A DNA stretch of 64,000 bases. Origin: Heliocidaris erythrogramma (lineage: Eukaryota > Echinodermata > Echinoidea > Camarodonta > Echinometridae). The notes under the pieces were generated by a model. That model was not told the DNA's origin and ran no database searches. It saw nothing but the letters and a program-made list of their open reading frames with translations. The position numbers and the translations under genes are program-made. The stretch spans positions 3,158,873 through 3,222,872 of the forward strand of contig CM046853.1 in assembly GCA_025617745.1 (NCBI GenBank), in the 5' to 3' direction. Positions 22,388 through 34,937 of the stretch are shown piece after piece (the stretch's first letter is position 1; each line of letters starts with the position of its first letter).

Positions 22388-22708
22388 TTTCTTTTTGGCA
22401 TATTCCTCCTTTCCTATAGTCTACGGACCATCATATCATTAGTAATCACCCTTTTCCCCACCGTGGTTGGTAGAGGCTATATCATGTCATGCTCTTTACA
22501 GAATTTTTAAATTAGCCTCTCGACCTATCAACAGTTTAAGGACAATGTACATGACCTAAAACGTACTACGAAACATAATTATTTCTTTTTGTCATATTCC
22601 TCCTTTCCTATAGCCTACGGACCCTCATATCATTAGTAATCACCCTTTTCCCCACCGTGGTTGGTAGAGGCTATATCATGTCATGCTGTTTACAGAATTT
22701 TTAAATTA
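22388..22708. repeat. Direct duplication of about 125 bp separated by about 65 bp
   Basis: 22388-22514 and 22582-22708 share CATATTCCTCCTTTCCTATAG through CAGAATTTTTAAATTA with very few differences. Together with the adjacent 89-bp duplication this points to local segmental copying. Confidence 0.9.
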
Positions 22709-22820
22709 AAATTTGGAGGTGAAAGTTAAAAGAAGAAGTCGAAATAAAGCCTTACATGCTTCTATTATGTTCAAAATATCAGAATTGTCAAATTTACAGG
22801 ATATTGGAGATGTCTATTTT

Positions 22821-23675
22821 CAAGCCTCGGTCACAAATACCATTAAGAACTGCTACGAACGCCGTAAGAACGATTTTTAGACCATTTCGTAAGATCTCCT
22901 CAAGAAGGCCATACGATCCAGCGTTCGTAGACCGTTCGTAAGTTCGCAGCCTGGTCGATCGATGGTCTTGTCCAAGATATTTTTCAACGTCGTACGAAAC
23001 CCCCTCTTCGTAAGGCGGCCTTAAGTTGTTCCTAGAGGGCTCTTAAGCCGTCCGTAATGACGCCTTACGAACGGAGATTCGTACGGCGAACGAACGACTC
23101 TTGGCGTTTGTAAGGCGTTCGTAAGGTGATCGTAAGGCGTAGGTACACAATTTGTGCAATTGTTGAGTTTTACGGGGTATAAAGACAAACGCGCGCAGTT
23201 CGAATCCTCACTCTGTTCATGGTATTCTGCAGTGTAGTCTCCTTGGTCCTATGTCATCTTGAAAGTATCAAACTTTCAACAGTCACATGATTTTCGACAG
23301 TACACGGCAGCGCCTTTTTGCAACCCGACAAAATATACAAAAATTCGAATGACTTGAGAGTGCCGTGAGTTACACGTACGATCCTCTTGCGACAACAAAA
23401 GTCGTAAGGTGGCCGTAAGTCTGACGAAAGAATAACTCGAGGCATTCTTACGAAAAACGTACGAATTCTAGGGCCATTGTTTAACCGAAAATCACTTCGT
23501 TTCTCAAGAAGGTCCTAAGTTGTTCTTGTGAATTAAACTGCGTTCGTACGAACTTCGCAAGAAGGCCGTAAGAATCTATGCCCCATCTATGAATCTCTAC
23601 GAACTCCGGAATTCGTACGAACAGTGAGATTCGTACGAACGCAGCTTTCGTACAGACCTTTGTGACCGTAGCTTG
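22821..23675. mobile_element. Foldback-type element built of CGTAAG/CTTACG words
   Basis: The ends CAAGCCTCGGTCACAAA (left) and TTTGTGACCGTAGCTTG (right) are inverted repeats. The interior repeats short words such as GTTCGTAAGG, CGTAAGGCG, TACGAACG and TCGTACGAAC in both orientations over about 800 nt. A B-box-like AGTTCGAATCC lies near 23198. No reading frame is recognised. The plan matches the other word-array elements here, with its own word. Confidence 0.65.
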
Positions 23676-24590
23676 AATAATCGTAATAAAATTATCAGTA
23701 AAAATGTGGGTTATCAGGAACCATTTGGATCAAAAGCAATATGTAACCATCTTTCTATTCTTTTTATTATAAAATTACAGTGGTTAAAAGCCGGACATTA
23801 GAAACTGAAATATATTTTGATATGAGCTGATACCGAATTGAAAGTCTGGCGCGTGGTAGCTTCTCATGGACAACACATAGTACATGTATGTGAGAAAAAA
23901 TATCTATCCGATCAAAGAGAGAAAATTGAAAACGACTGCGTTGCAATCCATTATCGTTGCAAAAAGAGGATACCAAATAAGTATTCAACAAGAGATGCAT
24001 TTTAATCAATAAGCTGTCTGAAAATAATTAAGAGTTGACCTATTTTGTAGTAGACTGTATTGAAATAAATAATGTACTGATATAGACATTCTTAGCGCAT
24101 GAATGACTGATGGTTTTATGGTCTTTATTCAGGTCGTCAAGATGATCTGTAAGGTTCGTGTGGATCAATGAAATTGTGATAACAAGGCGCTAATAATGAA
24201 GAAGTGAAAATGACCTTCACTCACTTAGCTACCCTGGCTGAGATCATAGCAACCATTTAGCTGTGCCAGTGAAAGTGATGACAAAGAAATTACCTATTTA
24301 TACCTCACTGGCGTAATAATTCTCTGCGTGATGGTTCCTTTGATTGTGTTTCAAATTTTAGGTTTCTTTCTGTGTCAGTCGGAATCATTCATTTGAAGTC
24401 GGGTTATAGGATCCACGAATGATGCTTACATTCGATCGTTCCTACGCAACCTTCGAAGTTGAATATTGTGGGTCTTGTATACAAACAGACACATGAATCA
24501 AATAAACAAAAATATCACTCTTGGTTTGATCATGACACTTTAAAGACATTTGTTTAAAGAAGTTCAAACCTCGAATCGTTTTAAAAAAAC
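23676..24590. other. No supported feature
   Basis: AT-rich DNA without recognisable genes or repeats. Confidence 0.4.
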
Positions 24591-24942
24591 TCATAGTTAT
24601 TTAATTTGTAAACAAATCTTTCGGCATATTACTCCCAGTGTTAAAGATCGTATGCTCGATCTGTAATGAAAAACACAAGTCAGAAAAAATTGGAACCAGC
24701 GGGATTCGAACCTGTCATCTACTGCTTGCCGGGCAGCGACTTAACCACCAGGCTATTCTGGTTCACGGCCAAGTAGATGACAGGTTCGAATCCCGCTGGT
24801 TCCAATTTTTTCTGACTTGTGTTTTTCATTACAGATCGAGCATACGATCTTTAACACTGGGAGTAATATGCCGAAAGATTTGTTTACAAATTAAAAATTC
24901 CTCCCCAGTCAAGCTTCTTCGTTTACTAATCATAGTTATTTA
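24591..24942. mobile_element. Palindromic tRNA-derived insertion with 13-bp target duplication
   Basis: Two perfect 122-nt inverted arms (24601-24722 and 24773-24894) are separated by a 50-nt spacer. The 13-mer TCATAGTTATTTA occurs at 24591-24603 and again at 24930-24942, the expected footprint of a single insertion. The left arm plus spacer contains one complete tRNA-like sequence; the right arm repeats only its 3' half and trailing region in the opposite direction. The arms are identical, so this is recent or maintained by gene conversion. Confidence 0.85.
24693..24764 (-). tRNA. tRNA-like sequence in palindrome; anticodon uncertain
   Basis: The minus strand has acceptor GAACCAG/CTGGTTC (7 bp perfect), an A-box-like TAGCCTGGTGG and a perfect B box, GGTTCGAATCC. 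Anticodon stem GCTGC/GCAGT encloses CCGGCAA; position 33 would be C instead of T, so no amino acid is assigned. TTTTTT follows three nucleotides after the acceptor. A tRNA-derived SINE head is the likeliest reading. Confidence 0.4.
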
Positions 24943-25625
24943 GTACTTCTTTATGTATGTATCTAATTCAATTATTTTTTTTTTTTTTACTTTTTTTTTT
25001 TTTACTTTTTGTATTTATTTATTTCTTTTATTTTTTGGGGGGTACCCTAATATCATAATGTTTTTTTGTTTATTCCATGGCTGCCTTCGTTTTTGGAAAA
25101 ACTAAACAAATTACCGAATCCATGTATAAATCAGAATCATAAAACAACAGAGAAAGGGGCAGGGGGTGGTAGAGTCATTAATTTTTCAACCCTCTAGCAA
25201 TCATTCGTTAATATCCTGGTAATAAAAGTCGGCAGAATGAGATACAAAAAGGAAGATGCTGGTTCCAAGAAATGATATCAAGTGAAATAGATTATCCGTT
25301 GAACCCCAAAAGGGAAGTGACATGTAAAATGTTGTAAGAAAGAGGTGGGCGTCTGAGTGCGTCCGTGTTTGTGTGGGTGTGTGGTGTGTGTTTGTGTGTA
25401 TGTGTGCGCACGTTCGCGCGTGAGTTGAAGTGGTGGGGCACAATGGCATTGAAAATAAGAAGGCAGAACCACATTGTGCTTATATGCAGATTGAGTTTTC
25501 ATGAAAGGTGTTTAAAGTCATTCCCTCATTAGTCTAGAATAGCTGCAAGTCTCCAGTAACCCAACTACACTAACGGTTTCCTTAGAATTTCCATGCAAGA
25601 AACTTCATACATTCGTACATTCTCC
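24943..25625. other. Gene-free; poly-T and TG microsatellite
   Basis: Poly-T runs at about 24976-25010 and a TG-rich microsatellite at about 25363-25410. Short histidine/threonine-rich frames on the minus strand come from the microsatellite. Confidence 0.5.
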
Positions 25626-25790
25626 TGGGGGGTGTTTCATAAAGCTGTTCGTAAGTTACGCACGACTTTACGCACGACTGGTGATCAGTTTGTACTAAAT
25701 GATTCTGATTAGTATAGCACCCAAGAACATGTTCCGGTTGTTCGTAAAGTCATTTTTAACTTTACGAACAGCTTTATGAAACACCCCCCA
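25626..25790. mobile_element. MITE with TGGGGGGTGTTTCATAAAGC ends
   Basis: The left end TGGGGGGTGTTTCATAAAGC and the right end GCTTTATGAAACACCCCCCA are exact inverted repeats. The arms extend through TGTTCGTAA / TTTACGAACA. It is 165 bp long and non-coding. Its ends resemble those of the element at 7946-8166. Confidence 0.85.
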
Positions 25791-28700
25791 GTTAAGAGTT
25801 TTTTTCACAGTCAAAGCACACTGATGTACCGAGAGTGCTTGCCCGCAGCTTGTTATTATACAGAAAATGTGCGACTTATAAACTAATTTGGAAAAAAAAA
25901 GAAGAAAGGAAAAATTAATCGTGTTGACCGTGCAAAGCGATTTTTTTAAGGGAAGATAAGATAATATTATATTCTTCAGTATATGGAGCTAACTCCACAA
26001 AACAAAATTATAATTGAGAGTTGGTAATGAATGGTAGCAAATAACTCTGGACTTCCTCGGCGTAATTACTGACTTTTCTAATTACCTGTCTATCAACCAA
26101 AACGAAAGCGAGGGCAATGAATTCAGCATTCGATTGAACACGGTGGTTCTTTTGAAGCCAGTTCTTAACAAATGATGTATTTTTTGGTTACGAGGTCTCT
26201 TACCATTATTCATCATTAAAAACAGCTCTATAACTGATAGTATCACCCTAGTGGTTTTGTTTAAGACCTAAGGAAGAATAACAAGTGTTATGTTCATTCC
26301 ACTTTCTCTAATTTTATGATGTTGTGCGACGTGGGTAGTAAATGGGCGACAAAAATTATTGCAGGCCTACTATTGATCATATATAGTATGATCAGAGACA
26401 CTTATCTTTGTAAAGGCTTCTCATATTTTGTGTGGTTCTTTGACGCTTTGAGCGTAGATATATGAAGTAATGGCGCACATCTATCAATCGATTTAGAAGC
26501 CGGGTTTTGTAGTACATGATGTGAATGAAATCTCCAAATAATGTTTAATGGAATATTTCTCTTCTTATAAGTTGAAATGTGAAGGCTAAGTAAGAGATGG
26601 GAATAAAGATATTGATTAACATTTTGCAACATGCATGAAAGAGGTGCATGAAGAAGGGGAGGGGCCTCCAGATTTTTTTTCTTCCGGCTTGACATGTACA
26701 TATGCGATAGAGGTGGAAAGGGCAGGGATTGGGAGAGTTGAAGGATATTGTGGTATATTGAGAAATGAACAAAAACAGGAAAAAGATGGCAAATCAGAAT
26801 ATTTGTCATCGGTTTTGGCAAGAGAAGAAAAATACTTAAATGTACATATGAAATATTGGTAAAGAAGAGGTAACAATAAGAAATAAATTATAGCTATCAT
26901 GAAAAACTAACAACTATAGAATATAGAAACTAGAAAATCACTAAGCGAATCAGAGATTGGTGACGAACTACACACACACACACAAACTGACGGTTTGCCC
27001 TAACTTCAATGAACAAAGAAAAATCCTCTTAGATGCTTTATCAATAAATTACCCTATTTTTTTTTCTTCAGAGCAGAAGAAAAGTTCATATTCTCAATGA
27101 AATTACTTAACGAATATGTCATACTCAGTCTAGCAAATTACATAAAGGATATCATACTATTAAGGGGAAAACTCTGAAATGAATTATATCATATCAATCT
27201 ATACACATGTATATACGAATAAAATATTATTGATATACACTGATATGTTTACATATTTTGTTATCTGAAATGTATATCCAGTTGTTACTATCTTTTCTCT
27301 CTCTTTTTCTTTTTGAAACAAAATGTTGATGTACATATGTCAATGATGTTTAACAAAGTCAAACAAACATTGAATATTATTCTTCCTCTTCCTCTTTTCT
27401 CGGCAGTTTCATTATAGACATATCTTTTGCCAAGAAACATCACATCACTGTGAGAGGGTTCTTAAGTAAAGCCATCTGTGTTCCGCTTAGATTGAGTAAA
27501 ATATTTGAACACAAGCGTAAATAATACAGGATATCTACAAATGAAGAGAAGGAGGACATGTCAGTATAAATACACACTGTAGCTTTGCAAATATACATGA
27601 GAAATAAAGATAAGTAGCAATGATCTTTTAACTAGCCATGTTTTCATAAACACTGTAAGAATGAGAATTGAAAGACCTAATTAGACAATTTAAGGGAGTT
27701 GAAGACACTCGGAAAGCAGAAACGTAAAGACCATCTCATGATTAAGGGTAAGGACGCTTAGTATGTTTTCCTCTTACCATCTATGTCCTTTAGAAATAAT
27801 CCATTGTTAACAAATTAGGTCTACCCGGTAAACAAAAAAAAAACATTCAAAAATTGTTGGGGGTGACTGTTTGAACCTATTTGAAAAATTAACATTACTC
27901 CCAAGTTCTTGGAATCAGCAATTAATCACTTGATTTCACTAATAAAATAATTCTAACGAGGTTAAATCACATTAATAAGATTAAACCAGACTGTCTACAC
28001 AACGGTATATTGATGGTTTGATAGCTAGGGCCTTTTCACCAGAAATTCACGTGATTTTAACAAGATGGTATAGATATTACTATTGGAAATGAAGTCATTA
28101 TTTCGTTTTCAGAATTCGGCTATGTTTAGTTTTTATTTCTACGTTCAGCCTACGTTTATTTATCATTATTGTTAACAATAACATGACTGTAACAACAAAA
28201 TCACTTATGAATATCGAAAGCTGCGCAGGAAATAGCGTCATTATTTAGTTCTTTGATTTTGATGTTTCAAAGCACCTTCATACTACAATTATCAGATATT
28301 TCGACAAGTTTATTTATTCTATGACTTACAATGCATAATCTCAGAAACTCAGGACCTGAAAATGCCGTCAATAGCGATTTCAGTCTCTAATTCCATTATT
28401 TCTAAAAGAAAGAGCATCGTGAAAAAGGTGGGGGTGGGATAGTGTTCTGGTAGCTACAAATCAAATTCATGAGATGATTTTCAAAACATATATTTGTCGG
28501 AATAGTTTTACAGTATTATCGATGATTTTGCAGGTACTCAAAATGTATAAGCAACGAATTTGAATTGTATAGTCATCCAAATATAGTCACCGGAAATAAC
28601 GTAAATATTTGGTGAATCGAATAAGAGTTGTTCATTTCGTTATTTTTTTTTCTTGTTTTCTGGTTGGGAGGAACGATTGTTGGCGAGTTTTTGTTTTTTG

Positions 28701-28861
28701 GGGTTGTTTTTTATTACTACAAATAGCCATTACTACTCCCGAAAATAATGTTAATACTTTGTCTTAGAATAATTGTTTCTTTTTTAATTTAAAGACACAT
28801 ATAAAAAAACCCACTAGATAAACACTAAAAAAACCACAAAAATCACTAGATAGACTCATTA
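25791..28861. other. No supported feature
   Basis: About 3 kb of AT-rich DNA. Only small open frames with no motif, and a short CA run near 26972. Confidence 0.45.
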
Positions 28862-29085
28862 AAGGTGTCGTGGTCTAGTGCATACGTCACCGGACTGAAG
28901 ATCACATGGTTCGCAGTTTGAGTCCAGCCGCGCTGCTATAATGTCCTTTGGCAAGACATTAATCTACATTTGCCACTCTCTATATCCAGTCGTAGTAAAT
29001 GGGTACCTGGAAGGAATTTCCTTGAATGTTTTCAACGACTAAGGGTAGCTGGCCTAATGCCAGAGTAATAATAATACTTTTAGGC
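28862..29085 (+). mobile_element. tRNA-derived SINE
   Basis: The head GTCGTGGTCTAGTGCATACG has an A-box-like TGGTCTAGTGC and, 40 nt on, a decayed B box (CAGTTTGAGTCC). The body contains CCTTTGGCAAGACATTAATC, TTTGCCACTCTCTATATCCA and AAATGGGTACCTGGAAGG, then AGTAATAATAATAC near the 3' end. This is the standard order of a tRNA-headed invertebrate SINE; compare 12925-13235. Confidence 0.75.
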
Positions 29086-29509
29086 CAGGCGCCGCGGAAC
29101 GTCTTGGAAAGTGGAGGGGCTTAATGGGGGACCTGCGTGTGTACCACATTTTTGCACGTGTTTACTGGAAAAAAGTGGGGGGGGGGGGCTAGAGCCCGCG
29201 GTCCCTGTAGGCGGCTTAAGCATCCCCTGTGTTGGATTTGTACGTAATATTAATGTAGCTGTTATTATGATTATTATTAGGATCCCCACAGTATCCCTGT
29301 TATCACTGTATACGAGCTAAGGTGCCGTGTTTTCACACATGAGGACGCGATGAGAACGCACTGGGTCCGCCCTATACGTAACAGAGACGTAATGACATTA
29401 TCACAAACTTAGCTAAATTGTAGTATAGGTCCGCAACCATGTATATGGGGTAGCCAAAATCGTTGCGGTACTGCGACGATTTATTTTAACATGTATTACA
29501 TGTTTTGAG
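29086..29509. other. No supported feature; G run
   Basis: Contains a G run at about 29177-29187 and otherwise nothing recognisable. Confidence 0.4.
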
Positions 29510-29728
29510 GTGAATAACAAAGAGCAAGAGGTTCACCTGGTGGCAGATGGAGTCTTCAAACAATCATCAAGGAGACATTGTGTTCCATATGAAACAATTT
29601 CCGAGGAAATGCCCCTTGCACACGAGGAGTCATTTGACAGTGACATCGGACACTGCGTATGGGCCAATGCCTTCACTGGCTCGAATAACGTAGGTAAAAC
29701 CGATATCAAAATGACGCTTCCAGTGTAA
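29510..29728 (+). CDS. Possible exon, unknown protein (weak Ig-like end)
   Basis: A 72-codon frame has a protein-like composition unlike the surrounding AT-rich frames. Pieces are EQEVHLVADGVFKQSSRRHC, DSDIGHCVWANAFTG and KTDIKMTLPV before a stop. The D..G..C..AN..G then alternating-hydrophobic ending vaguely resembles the F and G strands of an immunoglobulin-fold domain, but the usual G-x-Y-x-C spacing is not kept. An AG acceptor could lie at 29509 and a GTAAAA donor at about 29693. No partner exon was found. It may be a chance open frame or a decayed exon. Confidence 0.2.
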   Translation: MNNKEQEVHLVADGVFKQSSRRHCVPYETISEEMPLAHEESFDSDIGHCVWANAFTGSNNVGKTDIKMTLPV

Positions 29729-32129
29729 TGGACTTAAAGGTGTTTTAATCCTGACTGAATGAAAATCGAAAGGATCTGACGGAGGACGTGACATTGGGAA
29801 TTAAAAACTGAAATATATAGAATAAAATATGTACATGCATAGGCCTACATTTGGGTGAAGAGGACGACGACGAAACAGAAAGGAGAAACGATATTGAGAG
29901 AGAGAGAATATGTGTGATATACAGGACAGAAAGGTCACGAAAAAAAAAAAAGAATGAACATAACATAAGTTATTGCAACATCATCCATGATTGTTCCCTT
30001 TGTACTCTTATTACAGATACAATACTCACGACCCAGGATAAGGGCATTGAAATATTCTAAAAAGAGAAGGAAAGTATCAGGCATGTCAGGGAGAGCGGAT
30101 ACAAAGGACAGTAAAATACAAATACAACACGGATACCGTAGAATTAATTCAGGATGATTCTCAGAGAGAGAGTGAGAGTGAGAGAGAGTGTGAGAGAGTG
30201 TGAGAGAGAGAGGGGGGTGGCAGGTGAATAAGATATGAAAATAGTATCAACATGAAGATGAAGCAGTAGAAGAAAAATAAGAACATAGTCAATGTCAAAC
30301 ATCCAATTTATAATGTAGACTTACAAGATTGAGGAGAAATCTAATAAAAGATGAGCTTTGTATAATTATAGATTAGCAGAACTTATGTCACACAAACATT
30401 AGTGGACTTTAATAGTGAAATTTATCAACCATCTTTCCGTTTAAGTTTGTTTTGTTTTTGGGGTGGGTTGGTTTACTATCCCATGTTGTCTCCGATCAAT
30501 TTCAGTAGAAGTAGAATAATTATGAGGAGAGAGTTTCGCTAATAGTTCAAGAGATGTCAAAGAGGTGATATTAAACATGTCGGTGTGGATATAAACACAA
30601 TTTTTGAGAGATCAAGACTTACGAGTGTTTATATTGCCTGAGGCAAGCAAAGACATACTGTTGAATGCTAGTATAATACCTAGGATATTCAACAATTTCT
30701 TTTTCTGATCTAGCTATAAGGAGCAATTTGATGGAGCGGGGATGGGCTGATAGAGGAATATCATCCCATTTCGAGAAGGGAAAAAAATCACATTTTCATA
30801 CTGATGACTAGGTTTCTTTTGAAATCATTAATGCTTTTCTTTAGGGTGCATCTATATGACTTTCCAGATTCTATGTTTCCATGCTCCTGCAATGTGGCCT
30901 CCCGGCATTTCCACATTCTTTTTTTTTTCTCTTCTTCCTATCCCCCTGTAAATGTTTCTTTTTTCTATGTCTTGTCTGTTTTGTTCTTTCCTCTTTCTTT
31001 GTTCTTCGTCTCTTGTTTTATTCTTCTTGCTACAAACCTTTAGGCTATATAAGTAAATACACTTTTCTTTTTTTTTTAATTATTATTATATTGCATGTTT
31101 TGCAAAATCGGTGAATTGCTCTTTGTTGTTGATTTTGTACGCGAGTGGACTGCAATCTTGCTTGCTTTTTAGCAGTCCACTCAGTTTCCAAAATTAACTT
31201 AATTCTGTTTAATTTTTTTTTAGATAATTTTATTCATCCAATTAAGGAAATTGGCTTTGTTGGCTTACAAAAGTACATAACATTCATATAAATAAACAAA
31301 ATTACACAAGTTATGAACATGTAGTCATATGTGGTCATAAACATACAGAATTATACGTACTACAATCATCATATTTTTTCAGCCTAAACTCATCAGAAAG
31401 GAAAGATTTTCAATTTAGGTTTAGATTGCTATACAAATTTAAGGTTTTATATGTTTGTCATTTGCATTTACCCATACGATAATTAGTTCGAATCGTTTGT
31501 ATTAACTTTGTAAATATTATTTGAATTATGTTGTATTTATATTTTTGCTTGGAAATGAAAATAAATGAAAATAAATGAAATGAAATGAAATGATGAAATA
31601 AAAATATTTTACATGCATGACAGAATGAGTCCATTTACTCTTTCCTTCAGCTATTCCCGATTTATCTATATTTTTATTGTCGGTTGGACACGTTTTTTTC
31701 CTTTGAAGCTCGTCTTAATCAGTTTTTCATTTCCTGTAAATGTTGTATCTCACTACGGAAATTGAACAGATTTGATGTGCCGTGAAATTTGGTGATGTCA
31801 ATTCATTAACAGCTGAACTTCACAAATACGAGTTTAGTTACTTCAGTGCCATTAAGGGATGAAAATGTGATCATTCCAGCTCATTAGACATTTATTAAGC
31901 AACTTGTTTTTTTCCCCCTTCAGTTTATCATACAGCACTGCGTGTTAATGCAATATCAAATTTTGTATACTAATCTTTCTCCATTCGTACTGATACCATT
32001 CGTATTTGTACAGACTGCAGGAAAATGCATCGTAAGAATGAAATGTGATAATCAATGTACGTTGCTTTCGACGTTTCCACTGCTACCTCCGTTAAAAAAA
32101 AACACATAAAAATTCAAAGATTAAAAAAA
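29729..32129. other. Mostly featureless; GA repeat and a LINE-like tail
   Basis: GA/GT-rich repeat at about 30163-30215. 31500-31606 resembles a LINE 3' untranslated end: T/A-rich text, then AATGAAAATAAATGAAATG-type tandem words at about 31555-31605. No gene is supported. Confidence 0.5.
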
Positions 32130-32330
32130 AAAAATGATTTCGCCGGGGATCATACACGGATCTCTGACTTCTAGCGTCAGTGCCTTACCATCATTAAAAC
32201 ACGTAGACAGTTCAGTATACTTAGCAAATACGGCGACATCGAATTGAAGTAAGTAAGTAACCAACACACGAATCTTCCACCCATTTTATGTTTCATATGC
32301 ATTCATTTATGCTAGGGGCCGGTGAGTTTC
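32130..32330 (-). repeat. tRNA-containing interspersed repeat, copy 3 (heavily decayed)
   Basis: TTTCGCCGGGGATCATACACGG, TTCTAGCGTCAGTGCCTTA and TACGGCGACATCGAATTG align in order with the unit at 17263-17530. The tRNA-like part has lost its pairing. A poly-A run precedes it (poly-T on the minus strand), as in copy 1. Confidence 0.5.
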
Positions 32331-34380
32331 GAACACTTGTAAACTCGTATTACTCTCTTGGATTCAGTAAACATGGATCCATGAATAAGTTTTAACTGAT
32401 TAAAAAGATTAATGAAAGACATTTGAGAAATTGTCTATAAATTCCTGTGACTAAAATTATTTCAAGAAATAAAATCAGCGATTAGGGGTATCAGAAAGGC
32501 AGAAAGGTATCAGAAAGGCTGAGTGAGGTGAGCTGTAACAAAGCAACGCACAGAGCCTCTCTAATTTTATTTCTGACAACTATTTCATTCGAAGAAAGAT
32601 GAATATGTTGTTTATATTGTCAAATTTCTTTTCATTACGAAATGTAACATTATACACAATATTCCATACATTTTGGCGTTCTATATATTCAAGAATTATC
32701 CATTTGTAATTATATTTCAACCGTGGCCTGCGTCGTCACAAAAATTTTATAGCTTTCGGGATATTCTTAAGCTGTTAGTTCATACATGTATTTTGTTATA
32801 GTCAATACGGAGGAGAAAATAATAGTGTATGTTGTATTATATATCTCTCTCTCAATGCATTCACTTTCTTATATGTAAAACAAATTAGATATTTCCATAC
32901 CCATGCCTCGTCATCTATACAATTTTAATTTTAATTAATCACCTATTCAATTCCAGCGTAACGGACATGGCATTCAGAACATTTTTTTGTCGTTATTTAT
33001 GACCGTTTTAAGTAAAATTAAGAGTCACTAAACTTTCGGTGATTCAGACACATTTGACTACAAGCGACATTCATAGTAAAATTCAGTTTCCACCCAATGG
33101 TTAAAGAGAAATTAGACTTGGTTTGTCCGTAACGGAAATGAATCTAAATAGACAAGGCTTTTTAACTCACTATGAATAGTTTGAAAAAATCTGTGAGTTT
33201 GGGGGTTCAATAAGTCTAGTTTAGATAATAACAGGAACATATATTTATACTTTAAAAGAAATTCGTGCTGTAAAAAAATAAGAACATGCAGTTCCTTGTA
33301 ACAGGTAAAAATATAGCGTAATGGAAATTACACATTTTGCGTAACAGAAATGACATGAAACTTTTGTCCACTTTTTATAAACGCCTATAGCTTTAGTTTA
33401 TAGAGTGTTCAGTGGGTCATGCAAAGCTCTCATCAGCAATCTTTGTTCTATTTATCACAATTTACTTACAAAAAAATATAATCTGAAGTGCTTGCGGTAT
33501 AAAATAATCATAATCAAAATTGTTGCCATATTTTGCCCCCCCCCCCCAAGTGAATATTTAAAAGAAAAATCATACCTAACAGTACTTCATTCCTATTGAT
33601 ATACCACTCAACTAAAAGATCTATTTGTGGAGTTATTGCTAATTTTATGATTTAGGTTGAATGTAAATAATGTTCGCCTAAGGCTCCCGGTATTATATAT
33701 TCACTTTAAGTGTTTTATATAAGGAGCGTGGATGTTCTACATTTATGTCTTTGGTGTTATATCAGTACTCCGGACCCTACATATTTCCTCTTAGAACAAT
33801 ACTTATGATTTAGAGTACATGGTGATAAAAAGGAGACGCGGGAGAGCGCAGAACTATATTTGAATTGATTGGAGAGCCTTGTAGAAGCCACCTTTGCCGA
33901 TGTATGGTTTTAAGGAAAATCAATTTTTAAACTTCTTGGTGGCGAATATCAAGATGATTGATACGTTAAACCTCATTCGTGAGTTCGAATGTTCAATATA
34001 CTCCTTTAGTATGTTGCAGATCAATACGAATGTTTCTTTAAAGCATGATGATTTTAAAGAAACCATAAGCAAATGCTGAATCCCTTGCTAACAATTTTAC
34101 ATTTCATGAAAATGTGTGGTGGGGCTAAATTCAACAAACCGTTTATTAAAAAGACTGCAAATATACAAAACTGACCGTAACAATAGTACAATAACCAAGT
34201 AATAGTAAATCGTTGCAAGGCTATGAATAATATTTCACAAAACTACGTGAAATATTTTACTCATGTTGATCTACGTTGAAGATATTAAGTTATGGATTAC
34301 TAGGAAGAACCGTTATTACAAAATTGCAGAACGGTAATAACTATAAAAAGTGATCTAAGGAAGGTGCATGAAGCATATTA
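32331..34380. other. No supported feature
   Basis: AT-rich; a C run lies at about 33537-33547. Nothing else seen. Confidence 0.4.
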
Positions 34381-34477
34381 AACAAAGACAAACAGAAAGA
34401 GAGAGAGAGAGAGACACACACACACATACACACACACAATGAAGGAAGAGGAAAGAGAGAGGGAATAAGAAAGAGAG

Positions 34478-34513
<36 letters not shown>

Positions 34514-34560
34514 CAAGAGCAAGCGATAGGGAGAGATAACGGGGAAACCCTAAAGAGCAG
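34381..34560. repeat. GA and CA microsatellite tract
   Basis: AGAGAGAGA runs with an ACACACAC insert, then a GA tract to about 34512. The serine/leucine-rich minus-strand frames here are compositional. Confidence 0.9.
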
Positions 34561-34852
34561 AAAGAGAAAAGATACATAATGGCTCACAAATGATAATCAA
34601 AAAGACATAACAATATAGATGGCATAAGATCCATTTGATAACAATGCATATAGGGAAAATGAACAAATAATTGCAAATAGAAATGAAAAGTATTCAGAGA
34701 GACAGTAATAGAGACAGAGAGTGCAAAAGTGCTATAACCGAAAGAAGATGAAAATAATAAAATCTAAATCAACAACTTGCAGTGGAAAAACAAAGGATAG
34801 TTGAGAAATCGACAATTCCATGTAAAATATGAAAATAAATATATAATCTTAC

Positions 34853-34937
34853 CAAAGACTGTGGCACTGGTTGTAATAAGGCACATTGATAACACGATGC
34901 ACACCACCAATACCCAACACTGTCTCGTTGCCTCCAT
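34853..34937 (-). CDS. Putative first coding exon with signal peptide
   Basis: From the ATG at 34937 the minus strand encodes MEATRQCWVLVVCIVLSMCL followed by ITTSATVF. This is a short polar start, a hydrophobic core and a small-residue region, as in a cleavable signal peptide. The frame then meets G|GTAAGA at 34853/34852, a good splice donor, leaving phase 1 after codon 28. A phase-1 intron right behind the signal peptide is common in animal secreted proteins. Upstream sequence to about 35100 could be 5' untranslated. The next exon would lie at lower coordinates and was not found, so the product is unknown. The alternative is a chance hydrophobic frame. Confidence 0.4.
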
